Source: Penium margaritaceum
Lineage: Eukaryota > Streptophyta > Zygnematophyceae > Desmidiales > Peniaceae
DNA length: 22,500 bases
Direction: 5' to 3'
Assembly: GCA_023375785.1 (NCBI GenBank)
Contig: SZWC01001575.1
Location: 65,107-87,606 of the forward strand
Both the position numbers and the translations under genes were made by a program. How positions within the stretch are numbered: position 1 is the first letter of the stretch; every line of letters starts with the position of its first letter. The notes below the pieces were generated by a model. That model saw only the letters and a program-made list of their open reading frames with translations, ran no database searches and was not told the origin of the DNA. Below are positions 8,640 through 17,500 of the stretch, one piece after another.

Positions 8640-9099
8640 TCTCCAGCTCCTACTCCCATGGAGTCCCAGGAATGGGAAGCTGCTGGAGAAGTCACGCAGG
8701 GTTCTTGTTACAAGCCTTATTCCGAAGACATGGGCCGCATGCCATGCAATACTTACAGACATCGACACTCCAACCTGGCCACCAATAGTGGTCCGAGAGT
8801 GCCTGTCCGGTCTTTCGGGGTCCCACGTGACCTGCGACCGGCGGGTCGTGGAACTGGGAGATAACCTTTGCTCGAAGGTCTCCCGAGTTTGGCACAACAA
8901 CTTGTTCTCCGTGCCAGAAGATTCCTGCGGCCTCCACCAAGCCGTACTTGTCCAGATTTCGAGATTCTTGAAACCAAGAATCCACAAAGTATCCCATCCG
9001 GATCTTGGATTCAAAAACATTGTAATGGATAATTTCTCATGGTGGTTGACGCAGAGGTGCAGGGGGATGTGGTGGTTGTACGGTTGCTGTTGCAATGGC
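8640..9099 (-). pseudogene. integrase N-terminal zinc-binding region, truncated
   Basis: After the RNase H frame there is an in-frame TGA at 9037-9039. The reading then resumes and contains an HHCC zinc-binding pattern: His at about 8850 and 8829, and a CxxC pair at about 8748 and 8739, with spacings H-X6-H-X26-C-X2-C. The phrase DHYWWPGW just before the Cys pair is typical of Ty3-type integrases. A TGA at 8692-8694 follows, then a short match to the usual linker (LPIPGTPWE), and homology ends near 8640. The DDE catalytic core that would follow is absent, so no active integrase can be made. Confidence 0.85.
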
Positions 9100-9588
9100 C
9101 ATAAAACACCCACTTAGCTCAGTGGTTGCTTTAATTTCCACAAGCTGTCGACTTAATGGATCGGCCACATTGATGTGTCCTGGCCGATATTCCCATGTGA
9201 ACGAGAATCGACTCAGGTATTTGCTCCAACGCGCCTGTCGTCTCGACAGGTTTGGTTGCGTTTGGAAAAACACCAATGGATTATGGTCGGTCACGACCGT
9301 CACACCCCCTTCAGCACCCTCAAGGTAGCAACACCACATCTTGAAAGCGTGTACTACCGCAAGGAGCTCTTGATCCCCGGTCGTGTACCGCGTTTTCGCG
9401 GGTATGAGCTTCCGGCTTTCGTACGCAACTGGGTGACCGTTTTGCATGAGGACGGCTCCAAGTCCAACTACCGACGCATCACATCGAACCTCCCACGGTT
9501 GCGATAGATACGGAAGAGCTAGGACGGGTGCCGTGGAGAGAAGCTCTTTGACTTTGAGAAAAGTGTTCTTGCAATCAGATGTCCATTC
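9100..9588 (-). pseudogene. RNase H domain of Ty3-type pol
   Basis: This continuous frame follows the TAG at 9589-9591. It contains the tether region (EWTSDCKNTF) and an RNase H fold. The expected acidic residues are visible: Asp in CDAS at 9478-9480, Glu in DQELLAVV at about 9367-9369, and Asp in VTDHNPL at about 9286-9288. It ends with YRPGHINVADPLSRQ, the usual C-terminal signature. In the family this domain degrades the RNA strand of the RNA:DNA hybrid during reverse transcription. The domain itself is unbroken, but nonsense codons on both sides separate it from RT and IN. Confidence 0.92.
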
Positions 9589-9591
9589 CTA

Positions 9592-10284
9592 ACGCACGTC
9601 TTTTCGCATGAGCCTGGTTAGCGGTGCTACCAGGGTTGAATACCCTTGCATAAACCGTCGAAAGTAGTTTGCAAGGCCGAGGAAAGACCGAATCTGCCGA
9701 ACATTTTCGGGGCGTGGTGAGTCCACAACGGCTTGGAGTTTTCGTGGGTCGACGCGGATGCCGTCCTTACCGACGATGTGTCCAAAGTATTCGAGCTCAT
9801 CTCGTGCAAACTTGCACTTGCTCACTTTCGCATAGAACTTCTGTTCCCGAAGGATTGCGAGAACTTCGCGCAGATGTTCTATGTGCTCTTCCATTGATTT
9901 GGAGAAAACCAGGATGTCATCCAGGTAAACCAAGACAAACTATCCGAGTTGCTTGGCGAACGTTCTTATCATTTCTCCTTGGAAAGTAGCCGGGGCATTT
10001 GTAAGCCCGAAGCATAACACTCGGAACTGATAGTGTCCCATGTGCGTTCGAAACGCGGTTTTGGGCACATCATCTTCCGTGATGCGGATTTGATGGTACC
10101 CTTGAGACAAATCCAAGGACAAAAATACTTTTTCTCCTTGGAGTTGGTCAAAAAGGTCCTCAATCCGCGGTAAGGGGAATCGATTTTTCACCGTCAGCTT
10201 GTTCAACGCCCGGTAATCTACGCAAATGCGTAAACCACCATCCTTTTTGTTCACGAAAAGGATCGGCGCACCGTACGGCAAACT
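9592..10284 (-). pseudogene. reverse transcriptase domain, N-terminus lost at gap
   Basis: The reading begins at the N (10285) with the middle of an RT domain ([14 protein letters not shown]), so the first part of RT and any protease linker are missing. Motif A ([13 protein letters not shown], Asp at 10111-10113), motif B ([11 protein letters not shown]) and the catalytic YLDD box (about 9916-9927) are all present, followed by the thumb phrase FLGLANYFRRF. One in-frame TAG at 9940-9942 sits three codons before the YLDD tyrosine, and a TAG at 9589-9591 closes the domain. The frame is otherwise intact. The YLDD box and domain order place it with Ty3-type elements. Confidence 0.95.
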
Positions 10285-10285
10285 N
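10285..10285. other. assembly gap (single N) inside the retroelement
   Basis: Unlike the N at 2802 and the N at 20826, the two sides do not repeat each other. RT coding sequence runs up to the N from the left and unidentified sequence begins at its right, so an unknown amount of pol is missing. Frame continuity across this point cannot be judged. Confidence 0.85.
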
Positions 10286-10300
10286 TAGGTGTCCTTTGAA

Positions 10301-10822
10301 CTACATCATCATGTTGCCTCCACTCTTCCGAGTAAACAGACTCGACGACGGTAAGCCGAGTTTGTGATAAACACAGAATCTGTATGACGGGCGTCGCAAC
10401 TCCCATGATTCACCCACTCGAGTCCACATCTTGTGGGCACGTGTGAATTCGGCTAGCACCTTACAGTCTTTAAATTTTCCTGAGTCGAAATCGTCAACTA
10501 AAGGTACTGCAAACGTGATTGAACTCATTGCTTTGAGGGCGATTGCTTCAATCACTGTGTTACACAACTCTTGCACAGTGGTTGGTGTCGCCACCACTAA
10601 GCAGGTTCGGTCATGCATCTTGTCTGGTGATGCGATGTTTAGTGGGCAATGTCAATCAGCAAGTGCAGAATGAGGTTTAATGAGAGGGGAGAAGACAACA
10701 GATAAATTTGAACTCGTCAAAAACTGAAATTGTTTAACATCCTCGTCAAAAAACATGAACTCACACTCGTGATCCAGTTTAACCCCTGAGTGGTCCCCAC
10801 TGACGTCACTCAGGGGTGGGGA
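10301..10822 (-). pseudogene. unidentified frame, -1 relative to gag
   Basis: This frame is open from just after a TAA at 10847-10849 down to a stop at 10301, apart from one TGA at 10652-10654. It overlaps the end of gag by 34 nt and has no start codon of its own near its beginning, so it would be reached by a -1 shift from gag. In a Ty3-type element one expects aspartic protease here (a D-T/S-G-A motif), but I see none; DSG occurs only in DDFDSGKF, which lacks the protease context. The predicted peptide looks globular, contains Trp and Cys, and is not low-complexity. I do not recognise it. Confidence 0.45.
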
Positions 10823-10828
10823 AAACCC
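10783..10828 (-). promoter_or_regulatory. candidate -1 ribosomal frameshift signal at gag end
   Basis: On the minus strand the heptamer GGGTTTT (10828 to 10822) lies in the gag frame as G GGT TTT, the canonical X XXY YYZ form. After a 5-nt spacer (CCCCA) comes a perfect 10-bp stem: CCCCTGAGTG (10816-10807) pairs with CACTCAGGGG (10792-10783) around a 14-nt loop. The gag stop TGA (10812-10810) lies within the 5' arm. The loop contains GTGGGG, complementary to CCCCAC at the spacer and stem base, so a competing fold or tertiary contact is possible. A -1 slip enters the frame that is open down to 10301. Established -1 signals have the same three parts; the function here is inferred. Confidence 0.6.
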
Positions 10829-10980
10829 GCCCCACGGCCCTGTCCATTACCACGGCTGGGCCCATTGCCGCGACCGCGACCCTGTCCACGGCCTTGTCCG
10901 CGGCCTCATCCTGCACCATCCCCACGAGGTGCTGCTGCTGCACCTAGCGCTACAACCTCTTGACTACCAGCAGCCTCAGG

Positions 10981-11022
10981 GTACTAAGCCCTAAAGTGGC
11001 CCGGCTGCATGCATTTGTGGCA
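10981..11022 (-). other. broken CCHC zinc knuckle in gag
   Basis: Cys, Cys and His are spaced C-X2-C-X4-H as in retroelement nucleocapsid knuckles. The position four residues after the His, where the final Cys belongs, is read as Tyr (TAC at 10981-10983), and the codon just before it is TAG. Two independent lesions therefore hit this motif. Confidence 0.8.
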
Positions 11023-12718
11023 GAGCCCTTCGTGGAAGGCTGCGTTGCGACGCTCACGCGCCGCCTGCAGCTCGTCATTCTTGCGGCTGCGCTTGTTGTT
11101 GGGACCCTTGTGTCCACCAGCCTTCTTCGCTGGAGGGTTTGTAGGCTGCTTGCCCTTGGCCTCGCCTCGCTGTTCGGCTGACCCACCAGCCCCAACAGCG
11201 TCCACGCGCATGTTGCGCCCCTGATGTGCATGCACGTTTGGCCGTGCATCAGAGAAGTGTTTCGGGTTCGCCGAATACACTTCGCTCATGTAGTCGCACA
11301 ACGCCCTCCAACGTTTCCAAGCTTGGCCAGTGGCTGTCGTGGTGGTCTTTTCCTTCAGCTTCTCGCTCGTGAGACCATCACGCAAGTACTCTAGCACCAT
11401 GCACTCCGGGTACTTGAACGTCTGAGTTCCATCGCCCTCGGTGAAGCTTTTGGCTTCCTCCACGAGTGCGGTGAACTCGCTCAAGTAGGATTCGAGCGAG
11501 CTGCCCAGCTGCCTGAAGTCCTTCATCTTGTGGAAGGCGCACTGCACCTCCTCACGTTGGGTGCACTTCTTGTGCATGATCGGGCAGAAAGTCTCCCACG
11601 GCATGGGCTGCCACTCAAGGTGCGGCTACTGTGCAATCCACTCCTTGACCACGTACTTGAAGAGTTTGTCTTCAAGCCGCGTCGTGGCAAGGTCGCCCCA
11701 CTGGCTGAGTAGAGCCTTGTGGACACGTAGAACGTGCTCCATGCGGTTCAGCCAGTCAGTCAACTTCACGCCCTTCCGGAAGATCTCCACACTGTGGAGG
11801 AAGGACGTGTTCATGATCGACCCCGAAGTCGTCGAGGTAGGCAAGTCGTCGCTGCCACCGGTAGTGGCATCCGTAGCTGCGGCACGCGGCGCTTGCTGCT
11901 GCATTCACACCTGAGTCACGCTCTGCAACACCTTGTCGAGGTCGTTGCATCGGCGGCTTGCCTCATGCGCGGCCAAGCGCTGCAGCTGGCGATCACGGTT
12001 AAGATCCGTGATGCTCTACCCGACGTGGGCCAGCAGGTTGGCGAAGGCAAACTTGAGCTCTGATGTCGTCAGAGCATCGGCGATAGCCTCCAGGGCCTCG
12101 CGTTGTCCGTGCACCCTTACCCACTGCAAGAGGGTACGGTTCGCATACACACCTCCAAGGAGTCCCACCTTTCGGAGGAGACTATCGTCGGCGACGACGC
12201 TCGAGTGGGCGCTGCCTTGCCCCATAGCGGCCGCATCGTAGGAAGGAGGGTTTGCCTCCATTCCTCCGAGTAGTGCCGAATCTCCACCACTGGTGGTGAT
12301 CTTGAGTCGGCATGCGGCCTCGGCAGCAGACTCCGCGAGCCAACGACAGTCATCGCGAATCGCCTTCGAGGCAACGTCGTCCGGCTCGTTCTCGCGGGAA
12401 CTCCCCGTGTGGCTTCTTTCAATGCCCTTGCTGCTCTCGGTAGTCTCGTTGCTGTCGACAGCTTCAGGCGATGCGGCGGGAGTCTTGCCCTTCCTGAGCA
12501 ATCGACTCGATTTCGTTGCACGACGATGGCGATGGTCGCGATCCTCGTCGCCTTCGCCATCGTCGACGTCGTGCTCTTCGTCGGGGTCCTCCTCCGGAAG
12601 ATCCTCCTCCATCGCGTCGTCCGTCGCATGGGGGTCGCCCATGTGCGCGTCAACGTGCTCGTTGAGCACCTTTGCGGCCTTCGCACGCTTCTTGGTGTCG
12701 TCGAGGTTGGCTTTGGTT

Positions 12719-12790
12719 GCCTTAGGCGGCACGGTTGCCTTAGGCGGTGCGGTTGCCTTAGGCGGCACGGTTGCCTTAGGCGGTAGGGTT
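12719..12790 (-). repeat. 18-bp minisatellite encoding a Gag hexapeptide repeat
   Basis: Four tandem 18-bp units (plus-strand GCCTTAGGCGGCACGGTT with small changes) are followed by a partial unit. In the gag frame each encodes a P-P-K-A-T-(V/A/L) hexapeptide. The length is a multiple of three, so copy number can vary without breaking the frame. Confidence 0.9.
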
Positions 12791-12912
12791 GCCTTTGGGT
12801 TGGCAACCGTGCTCGCGGCGGCGACTCCCAAAACTTGGAGTCCGCCAAGGACGTGTGGTGAGCACGTCACCACCTTGCCCTTGTTGGCCTTAGACGGTCC
12901 GGCACTTGCCAT

Positions 12913-13909
12913 CTTGTCGCTTGTGTAACTAGCACGTGAAGATCGTTGTGAGGATCACCCCACAACGATAAGGAGGAATCGCCTCCCACAAACTCCTTGC
13001 TCTCACGATCCGTGAGGCAATTGTAAATTCAATCTCTACTTTCCTAGGCCGCCACGTTGGCACATGGTCGTGGATTTTGGAACTAGACTTCCTAAGCCGT
13101 GACTCACGGCGATTGGCAAGCACTAGTACCTAGGAAAACAGAAAATTACAGTACAAGGAATTGACAAGAAGTGTGAGTACCGCTCACAAAGCTAGGACAA
13201 ACAATAGGAGAGGAATTACACAATTTCTACCAATTCCTCCAATCCTTCTTCTAGCTACTTGTCTTCTTCCTATCTTCTTGTCTTCCCTGGCCTCATCTTG
13301 AGTCTTCTTTGCGCGTCTTGTGCCCTTTGGCGGCGTCCTCCTTGAGCCGGCGGCGTTGGGGGGGCCGCCAAAAGTCCCCAAGTTGTCACCCTCCTTCTTT
13401 TTAGGCTGCTCTTAGGTTGTGAGAGTCCGTAAGCTTGGGGAGGGATGCTTTCCAAATTTTTGGATGAAGGAGGTTTGAGGGAGCCTTGAAAATGAGGTGC
13501 ATTTTGTGGTTTTAGAGGTGGGAACTCCCCAACCCGCCCCACAAAAATCCTCCTAGCCTCTTGGAAGTGTGTGGAGACAGGAAGGAAGTGGCTCCAACAA
13601 GTAGGATTTTTTTCCAGCTCTGCAACGCACTTTACGACGCTTCAATCCGTGAAGTATTGATGCCGTAGTCCCTTCTGGCGTTTCTGCTGTTGCTTGTAGC
13701 TGCCGGCGTCATTTTATCTATGTCGTAGCCGCCGTTTCCGTCAAACCCTTGGTCGCAAGGGTCGTCTCGCTCTGAGAACCACTGTAACAAGTTGAGTCTC
13801 CAGCTCTGAAGTCGTCATCGGAGTTCGCCGAATAGCGTTCTCAGTCCGCGTCAGGGGTTTACCCCCTTCGCAAGACTGAGGGGCAATCGTCATCAACGTC
13901 CCAGAGCAG
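12913..13909 (-). other. gag 5' leader and probable 5' LTR, ends not defined
   Basis: About 1 kb upstream of the gag ATG is non-coding apart from short frames without motifs. By position it should hold the primer binding site and the 5' LTR. I found no match to the plant initiator-Met primer site and no second LTR copy to the left of the truncated integrase, so neither LTR edge can be placed. A 15-bp palindrome (GCCGTGACTCACGGC, 13096-13110) lies within it. The octamer GAGTCTCC at 13797 recurs at 13927. Confidence 0.35.
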
Positions 13910-14125
13910 GGAGACTCGAATATTTTGAGTCTCCGGAGGCCCATTTCCGTTTTTAACCAAACCCCTGGTTTAAGGACCCAAACCGGGGGGTTTTACCTCG
14001 AACTTGTGTTCGCACGAGTTATATTGTTCGTTTTATGTCAAAGTTTGTCGTAAACAAACTTCGATTCACGTTTTGTCGTTCTCGCGCGAAATCGTCGCGT
14101 GCGAGGCACGTTGGCGATTTTGCGC
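13910..14125. repeat. series of short inverted repeats
   Basis: Successive dyads occur with almost no gap between them. They are GGAGACTC/GAGTCTCC (13910-13934), an AAACCCC-type near-perfect pair (13959-13993), CGAAC/GTTCG (13999-14012), AAGTTTGT/ACAAACTT (14041-14061), and GCGCGAAATCG paired with CGATTTTGCGC (14084-14125, one mismatch) enclosing CGTGC/GCACG. No frame spans them. Confidence 0.75.
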
Positions 14126-14210
14126 CAGTCATTTCATCCTCACCCTCGCTTCCCCTATCCCTCGTCCTCTCTTGCTCGTTTGCGAGGAGGGCGAGGGGGG
14201 GCGAGGGCAT

Positions 14211-14249
14211 GAGGCCACGAGGCCTCGCCCTCGAGGCCCTCATGGCCTC
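14211..14249. repeat. 39-bp hairpin with GC-rich stem
   Basis: The 17-nt left arm (14211-14227) pairs with the 18-nt right arm (14232-14249) around a 4-nt loop, with one bulged base and one G-T-type mismatch. The left arm itself contains the palindrome CGAGGCCTCG. Confidence 0.8.
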
Positions 14250-14349
14250 TCAACACTGATTGGGCTGAGGCCGCGATCGGCGGCTGGTGGCTGGCCCGCC
14301 GGTGGCCGGCCGGTCACTTGGCCGGCCGCCGGCCGTCCAGCCGGCCGGC

Positions 14350-14400
14350 AGCGAGCTGGCCGGCGGCCAGCGAAGTACTGGCCGCCGGCCAGCCCTCGCT
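14350..14400. repeat. large hairpin, 16-bp perfect inner stem
   Basis: GCTGGCCGGCGGCCAG (14355-14370) pairs perfectly with 14378-14393 around a 7-nt loop (CGAAGTA). The stem extends outward with AGCGAG/CTCGCT, giving about 21 pairs with a two-base bulge. It is preceded from 14280 by overlapping GGCCGGCC palindromes. Confidence 0.9.
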
Positions 14401-14403
14401 GAC

Positions 14404-14432
14404 GCGAGGGGTGGTGCGCAACCACCCCTCGC
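14404..14432. repeat. 12-bp perfect hairpin, 5-nt loop
   Basis: GCGAGGGGTGGT (14404-14415) and its exact reverse complement (14421-14432) flank the loop GCGCA. The left arm can also pair backward with CCTCGC at 14394-14399, so this hairpin competes with its left neighbour. Confidence 0.92.
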
Positions 14433-14441
14433 TTTAGCGAG

Positions 14442-14468
14442 GAGGGAGGGCCGAACCGGCCCTCCCTC
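14442..14468. repeat. 12-bp perfect hairpin, 3-nt loop
   Basis: GAGGGAGGGCCG (14442-14453), loop AAC, then the exact complement CGGCCCTCCCTC (14457-14468). Nine bases separate it from the previous hairpin. It could resemble an intrinsic terminator stem, but there is no T-run after it and no gene runs into it. Confidence 0.92.
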
Positions 14469-14509
14469 TACAGCATGCGTTGGGAACTTGAAACTCGTCA
14501 TTTTGTGAA

Positions 14510-17500
14510 AGCGAACCTTTTAGGCTCCGCTAGCATAAGGCTTGAATGTAGTAAGGACCATAACATAACCCACAACCTCTAAGTGTGTGGAGAGGGCTAG
14601 AAAAAAGCCAGTTTTACATGGATTTGTTTCAGAAAAAATTAAGTGGATGGGTAAAACAAGGCAAGCTATGATGGAAATACATAAACTTTATCTGATAGTC
14701 TGCGTAGAGCTTGAAGTATGGGGGCAAGCTATCCTTCCAACCCAAAAGGCACAATGTCAAACTACCTCGCCCCCTACCCAATCTACTTTGCTAAAATGTA
14801 CAAGCAATATGTTTTTCTTTTGTATCACAAGCTTAAACATAAGCAACAAAGCAAAATGTTTTTACATCTCAATTTTAAACACAACCCAAGTCCCTGCCAT
14901 GTTTTCAATTTCCATACATGTAGAAATCTACATTATTTTACATCCATATTGTTGCCTAACTTCATGAGTGCAACAATGCCAAAACAAATTGGTTTTTTCT
15001 CACTCATAACCATAATCATCATTTAACATCACTTTTTACTATCTCCATGAGATATGAACGAAGCTTCAAAACACTGCACCTTTATACTCACATAGATTAT
15101 CATGTTTCCCCATCATCCGATGTACATTCTTACTCAGGCAAAGTACTAGAAAATATAGGATTATGTTTATCCTTTCAAAACAAAATTCAACTCATACTAA
15201 ATGCTTTCAAAATTCTTACAAATTAGGGTTTAGGGAGAATTTGTAGAATAACCAACAAGACATCCTTTAAATGACATCATGTTGCCTTTACACATTTCTA
15301 TTAACATGCTCTATGATTAAAAACAATGATTCGTATGGTAAAGGGATTATTTTAATTATGTGCACGAATGCCAGTATTTCAACACCCTGTTCTAAACACG
15401 CTTCACAACCATGTGTAATGTTCGAAAATCCCTTCAAATAGATGAGATAAGAAGTTTCATAACCATGCAATTAAGCTACCAATTGTTTGATGAGGCACAT
15501 TGCCTTGAGAATTGCTCTAATGGAAGCATCACACATTACACACGTGGTCAATTTAGCATTCGCTAAAAATGTACGCCTCTAATTTATGGTTATTGTGTGA
15601 GGGAAATTGGGTGATGAAAATTAAACATGAAATTATGGTTCATCAATGGGGATAAATTAATGTAAATGTTTGAAAAACTAACAAAATTTATCAATTCTAC
15701 ATCAACATTAGGAAACAAAACCAATGAAGCCTTGTATTTCCCCTCATTTTCCACAAATAAATTACTCAAGGGACAAAACACTCATGTCATGGCGTTGTTT
15801 GCATTCACATCTAACCCATTTTTGTTTTCTTGCTCCTTTTCATCTTCTTTTCTTTAACAAATTCTTACACCAATCCCAGGGTTTGCAAAAGTTACAAGTA
15901 TTTTTGTGGCTTCTTCTCTACAAAAAGTAGCCTAGATGTAGCAAGCCCACAACTGGTTTTTCTAAATTTAGTTCAGGTAGGCCCTTTGTATGAGATCATG
16001 ACGGAACGCTGATAGACATTCTATGTACTTTGTTTTTCTTTTTCTTGTGCTTTTGGTTGCTTCCACTCTTCTTGAATGGAAAATTGACACACAACTTTCC
16101 ATTTAACCCATGTCACTTCCTAGTGTTCCCTTGACCCCTTCTATTGAATCCACCAAATTGTGGCATTCCTTCCGATGAAAGTTCATATGTAAGAGTGAGA
16201 ATTGTTCAAGTCCATCAAATTCAATATGCACATGAAATCACATAATTTTCTTTGAATCATCCTCATTGCCCATTATACTTGTGTGAATTTGGTTTGACTC
16301 CTTGTTAGCAATGTTATGACACACTAATTTCTTTTCGCACTCAAAATTATGGGTCCAATCATTCTTTTCTCAGAATTTGGCTTCTTCCATACATGTGGTC
16401 AGATGGCTTATGTGTGCTACCCATCTTTTCGGAAGACATTGAGCTCATCAACAACCTCATGCTTCTCTGCATGCTTCTTGCACAAAAGGGAAGCAGTGAC
16501 CACCCGCCTTTCATGAAGAAATCATTGCAACCCATATCAGTTCAATCAAGATGTTTTATGCAATTTTGTTTATGAGATGCTACTCCATTTCATAAGGGGA
16601 AAGCTTTTTGACATGTAATCCATGCTCCTTGCACATCAGATGTACGATGCATTTCATGCCCTTACATAAAATTTACATGCTACATGGGAATCTCATCTTC
16701 ATGAATAATCCAAAGTTCAGAAAACAAGGCTAGATACACCCCTTTCCAACCTTTCCAGAATATGAAACCACTATGACATGAAGGTGCAATTACACCCCCG
16801 ACTTAACCATGGTCTTTAGTTCCTTGTTGAGGCTTTTGCACCTGTGCACTACGTAGTGGGCATCAAAGTGTTGGACATGTTGGTCACAATCAAGGTCTTT
16901 GATGATTTTCCCATTTTGGGCTAGTACATTAGCAAATTCATCTTCAAACCTCAGGTAACTTGAGCCTAAATGATAGACCCAAGAACCTCCTCGTTATTGT
17001 GCACCTTCTCCTTAAGGAGACAGTACGGTTTTTATACACACACTTAAGAAGGCCCACCATCAAAAGGAGGATTTCATCTACCACCATGATATTATCATTC
17101 TGAAGAACACTTTACAATGCCTTCGCATAAAAATGAAGTTTAATGCTTCACCTTCATGAGAGGTAGTCACCCCACCACCAAGTCCTCTCATGCAACACCC
17201 TACCTCTTTGGTAGCCACATCAACAAGTTTCTTAGAAGTAGCATGAACAATCTTTGCAATGCACCATAAGAATTTTTCAAAAAAAATCTTCAAATGTGTT
17301 TTTTCATGTATATACTGCTTATGTTTGTTTTTTCACTCTTTGTAAATTTTTTTAGATGAGCAAGCACCTCATACTACTCAAGACATTAGCCAAACATCTA
17401 TGTGACATGGAAAATATTCATGATCCTATTCGTCTTCCTTTCACTGTTTTCTTAATTCAGTAGTCTAAGGCCATTATGGAATGTTAAACATCCCACAAGA

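Larger units (their letters stand above)
8640..12912 (-). mobile_element. degenerate Ty3-type LTR retroelement, 3' truncated and gapped
   Basis: On the minus strand the order is gag (12912-10810), an unidentified -1 frame (10822-10301), a gap at 10285, RT, RNase H, then the zinc-binding start of integrase, which breaks off near 8640. The RT-RNase H-IN order is that of Ty3-type elements; in Ty1/copia elements IN precedes RT. The integrase catalytic core, any chromodomain and the 3' LTR are missing, and protease is not recognisable. Gag and pol are readable with only point nonsense codons and no evident frame-breaking indel inside any domain, which implies fairly recent inactivation. The gap means that gag and pol could come from two different elements. 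Confidence 0.85.
10810..12912 (-). pseudogene. gag pseudogene, 700 codons with five internal stops
   Basis: One frame runs from ATG at 12912 to TGA at 10810-10812. Nonsense codons interrupt it at 12016-12018 (TAG), 11905-11907 (TGA), 11626-11628 (TAG), 10984-10986 (TAG) and 10906-10908 (TGA), with no indel. The first 298 codons are disordered, with hexapeptide repeats at about 40-66, an acidic tract at about 97-124 and a basic segment after it. A capsid-like region of the Retrotrans_gag type follows (TDWLNRMEHVLR, then FRQLGSSLESYLSEFTALVEEA). Near the end is a CCHC knuckle (CHKCMQPGH) whose last Cys is Tyr, then a Gly/Arg/Gln tail. In the family, gag forms the particle and binds the RNA. No intact gag could be translated. 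Confidence 0.85.

Noticed and set aside
12913-13420. Search for a plant initiator-Met tRNA primer binding site upstream of gag
   Set aside because: No match was found on the minus strand; the primer site and LTR edge remain unplaced.
8636-13809. 14-mer TGAGTCTCCAGCTC shared by 8636-8649 and 13796-13809, considered as LTR remnants
   Set aside because: One 14-mer match is about what chance gives in a window this size, and the match does not extend.
14442-14468. GC hairpin considered as an intrinsic terminator
   Set aside because: No T-run follows, no gene reads into it and the context is eukaryotic.
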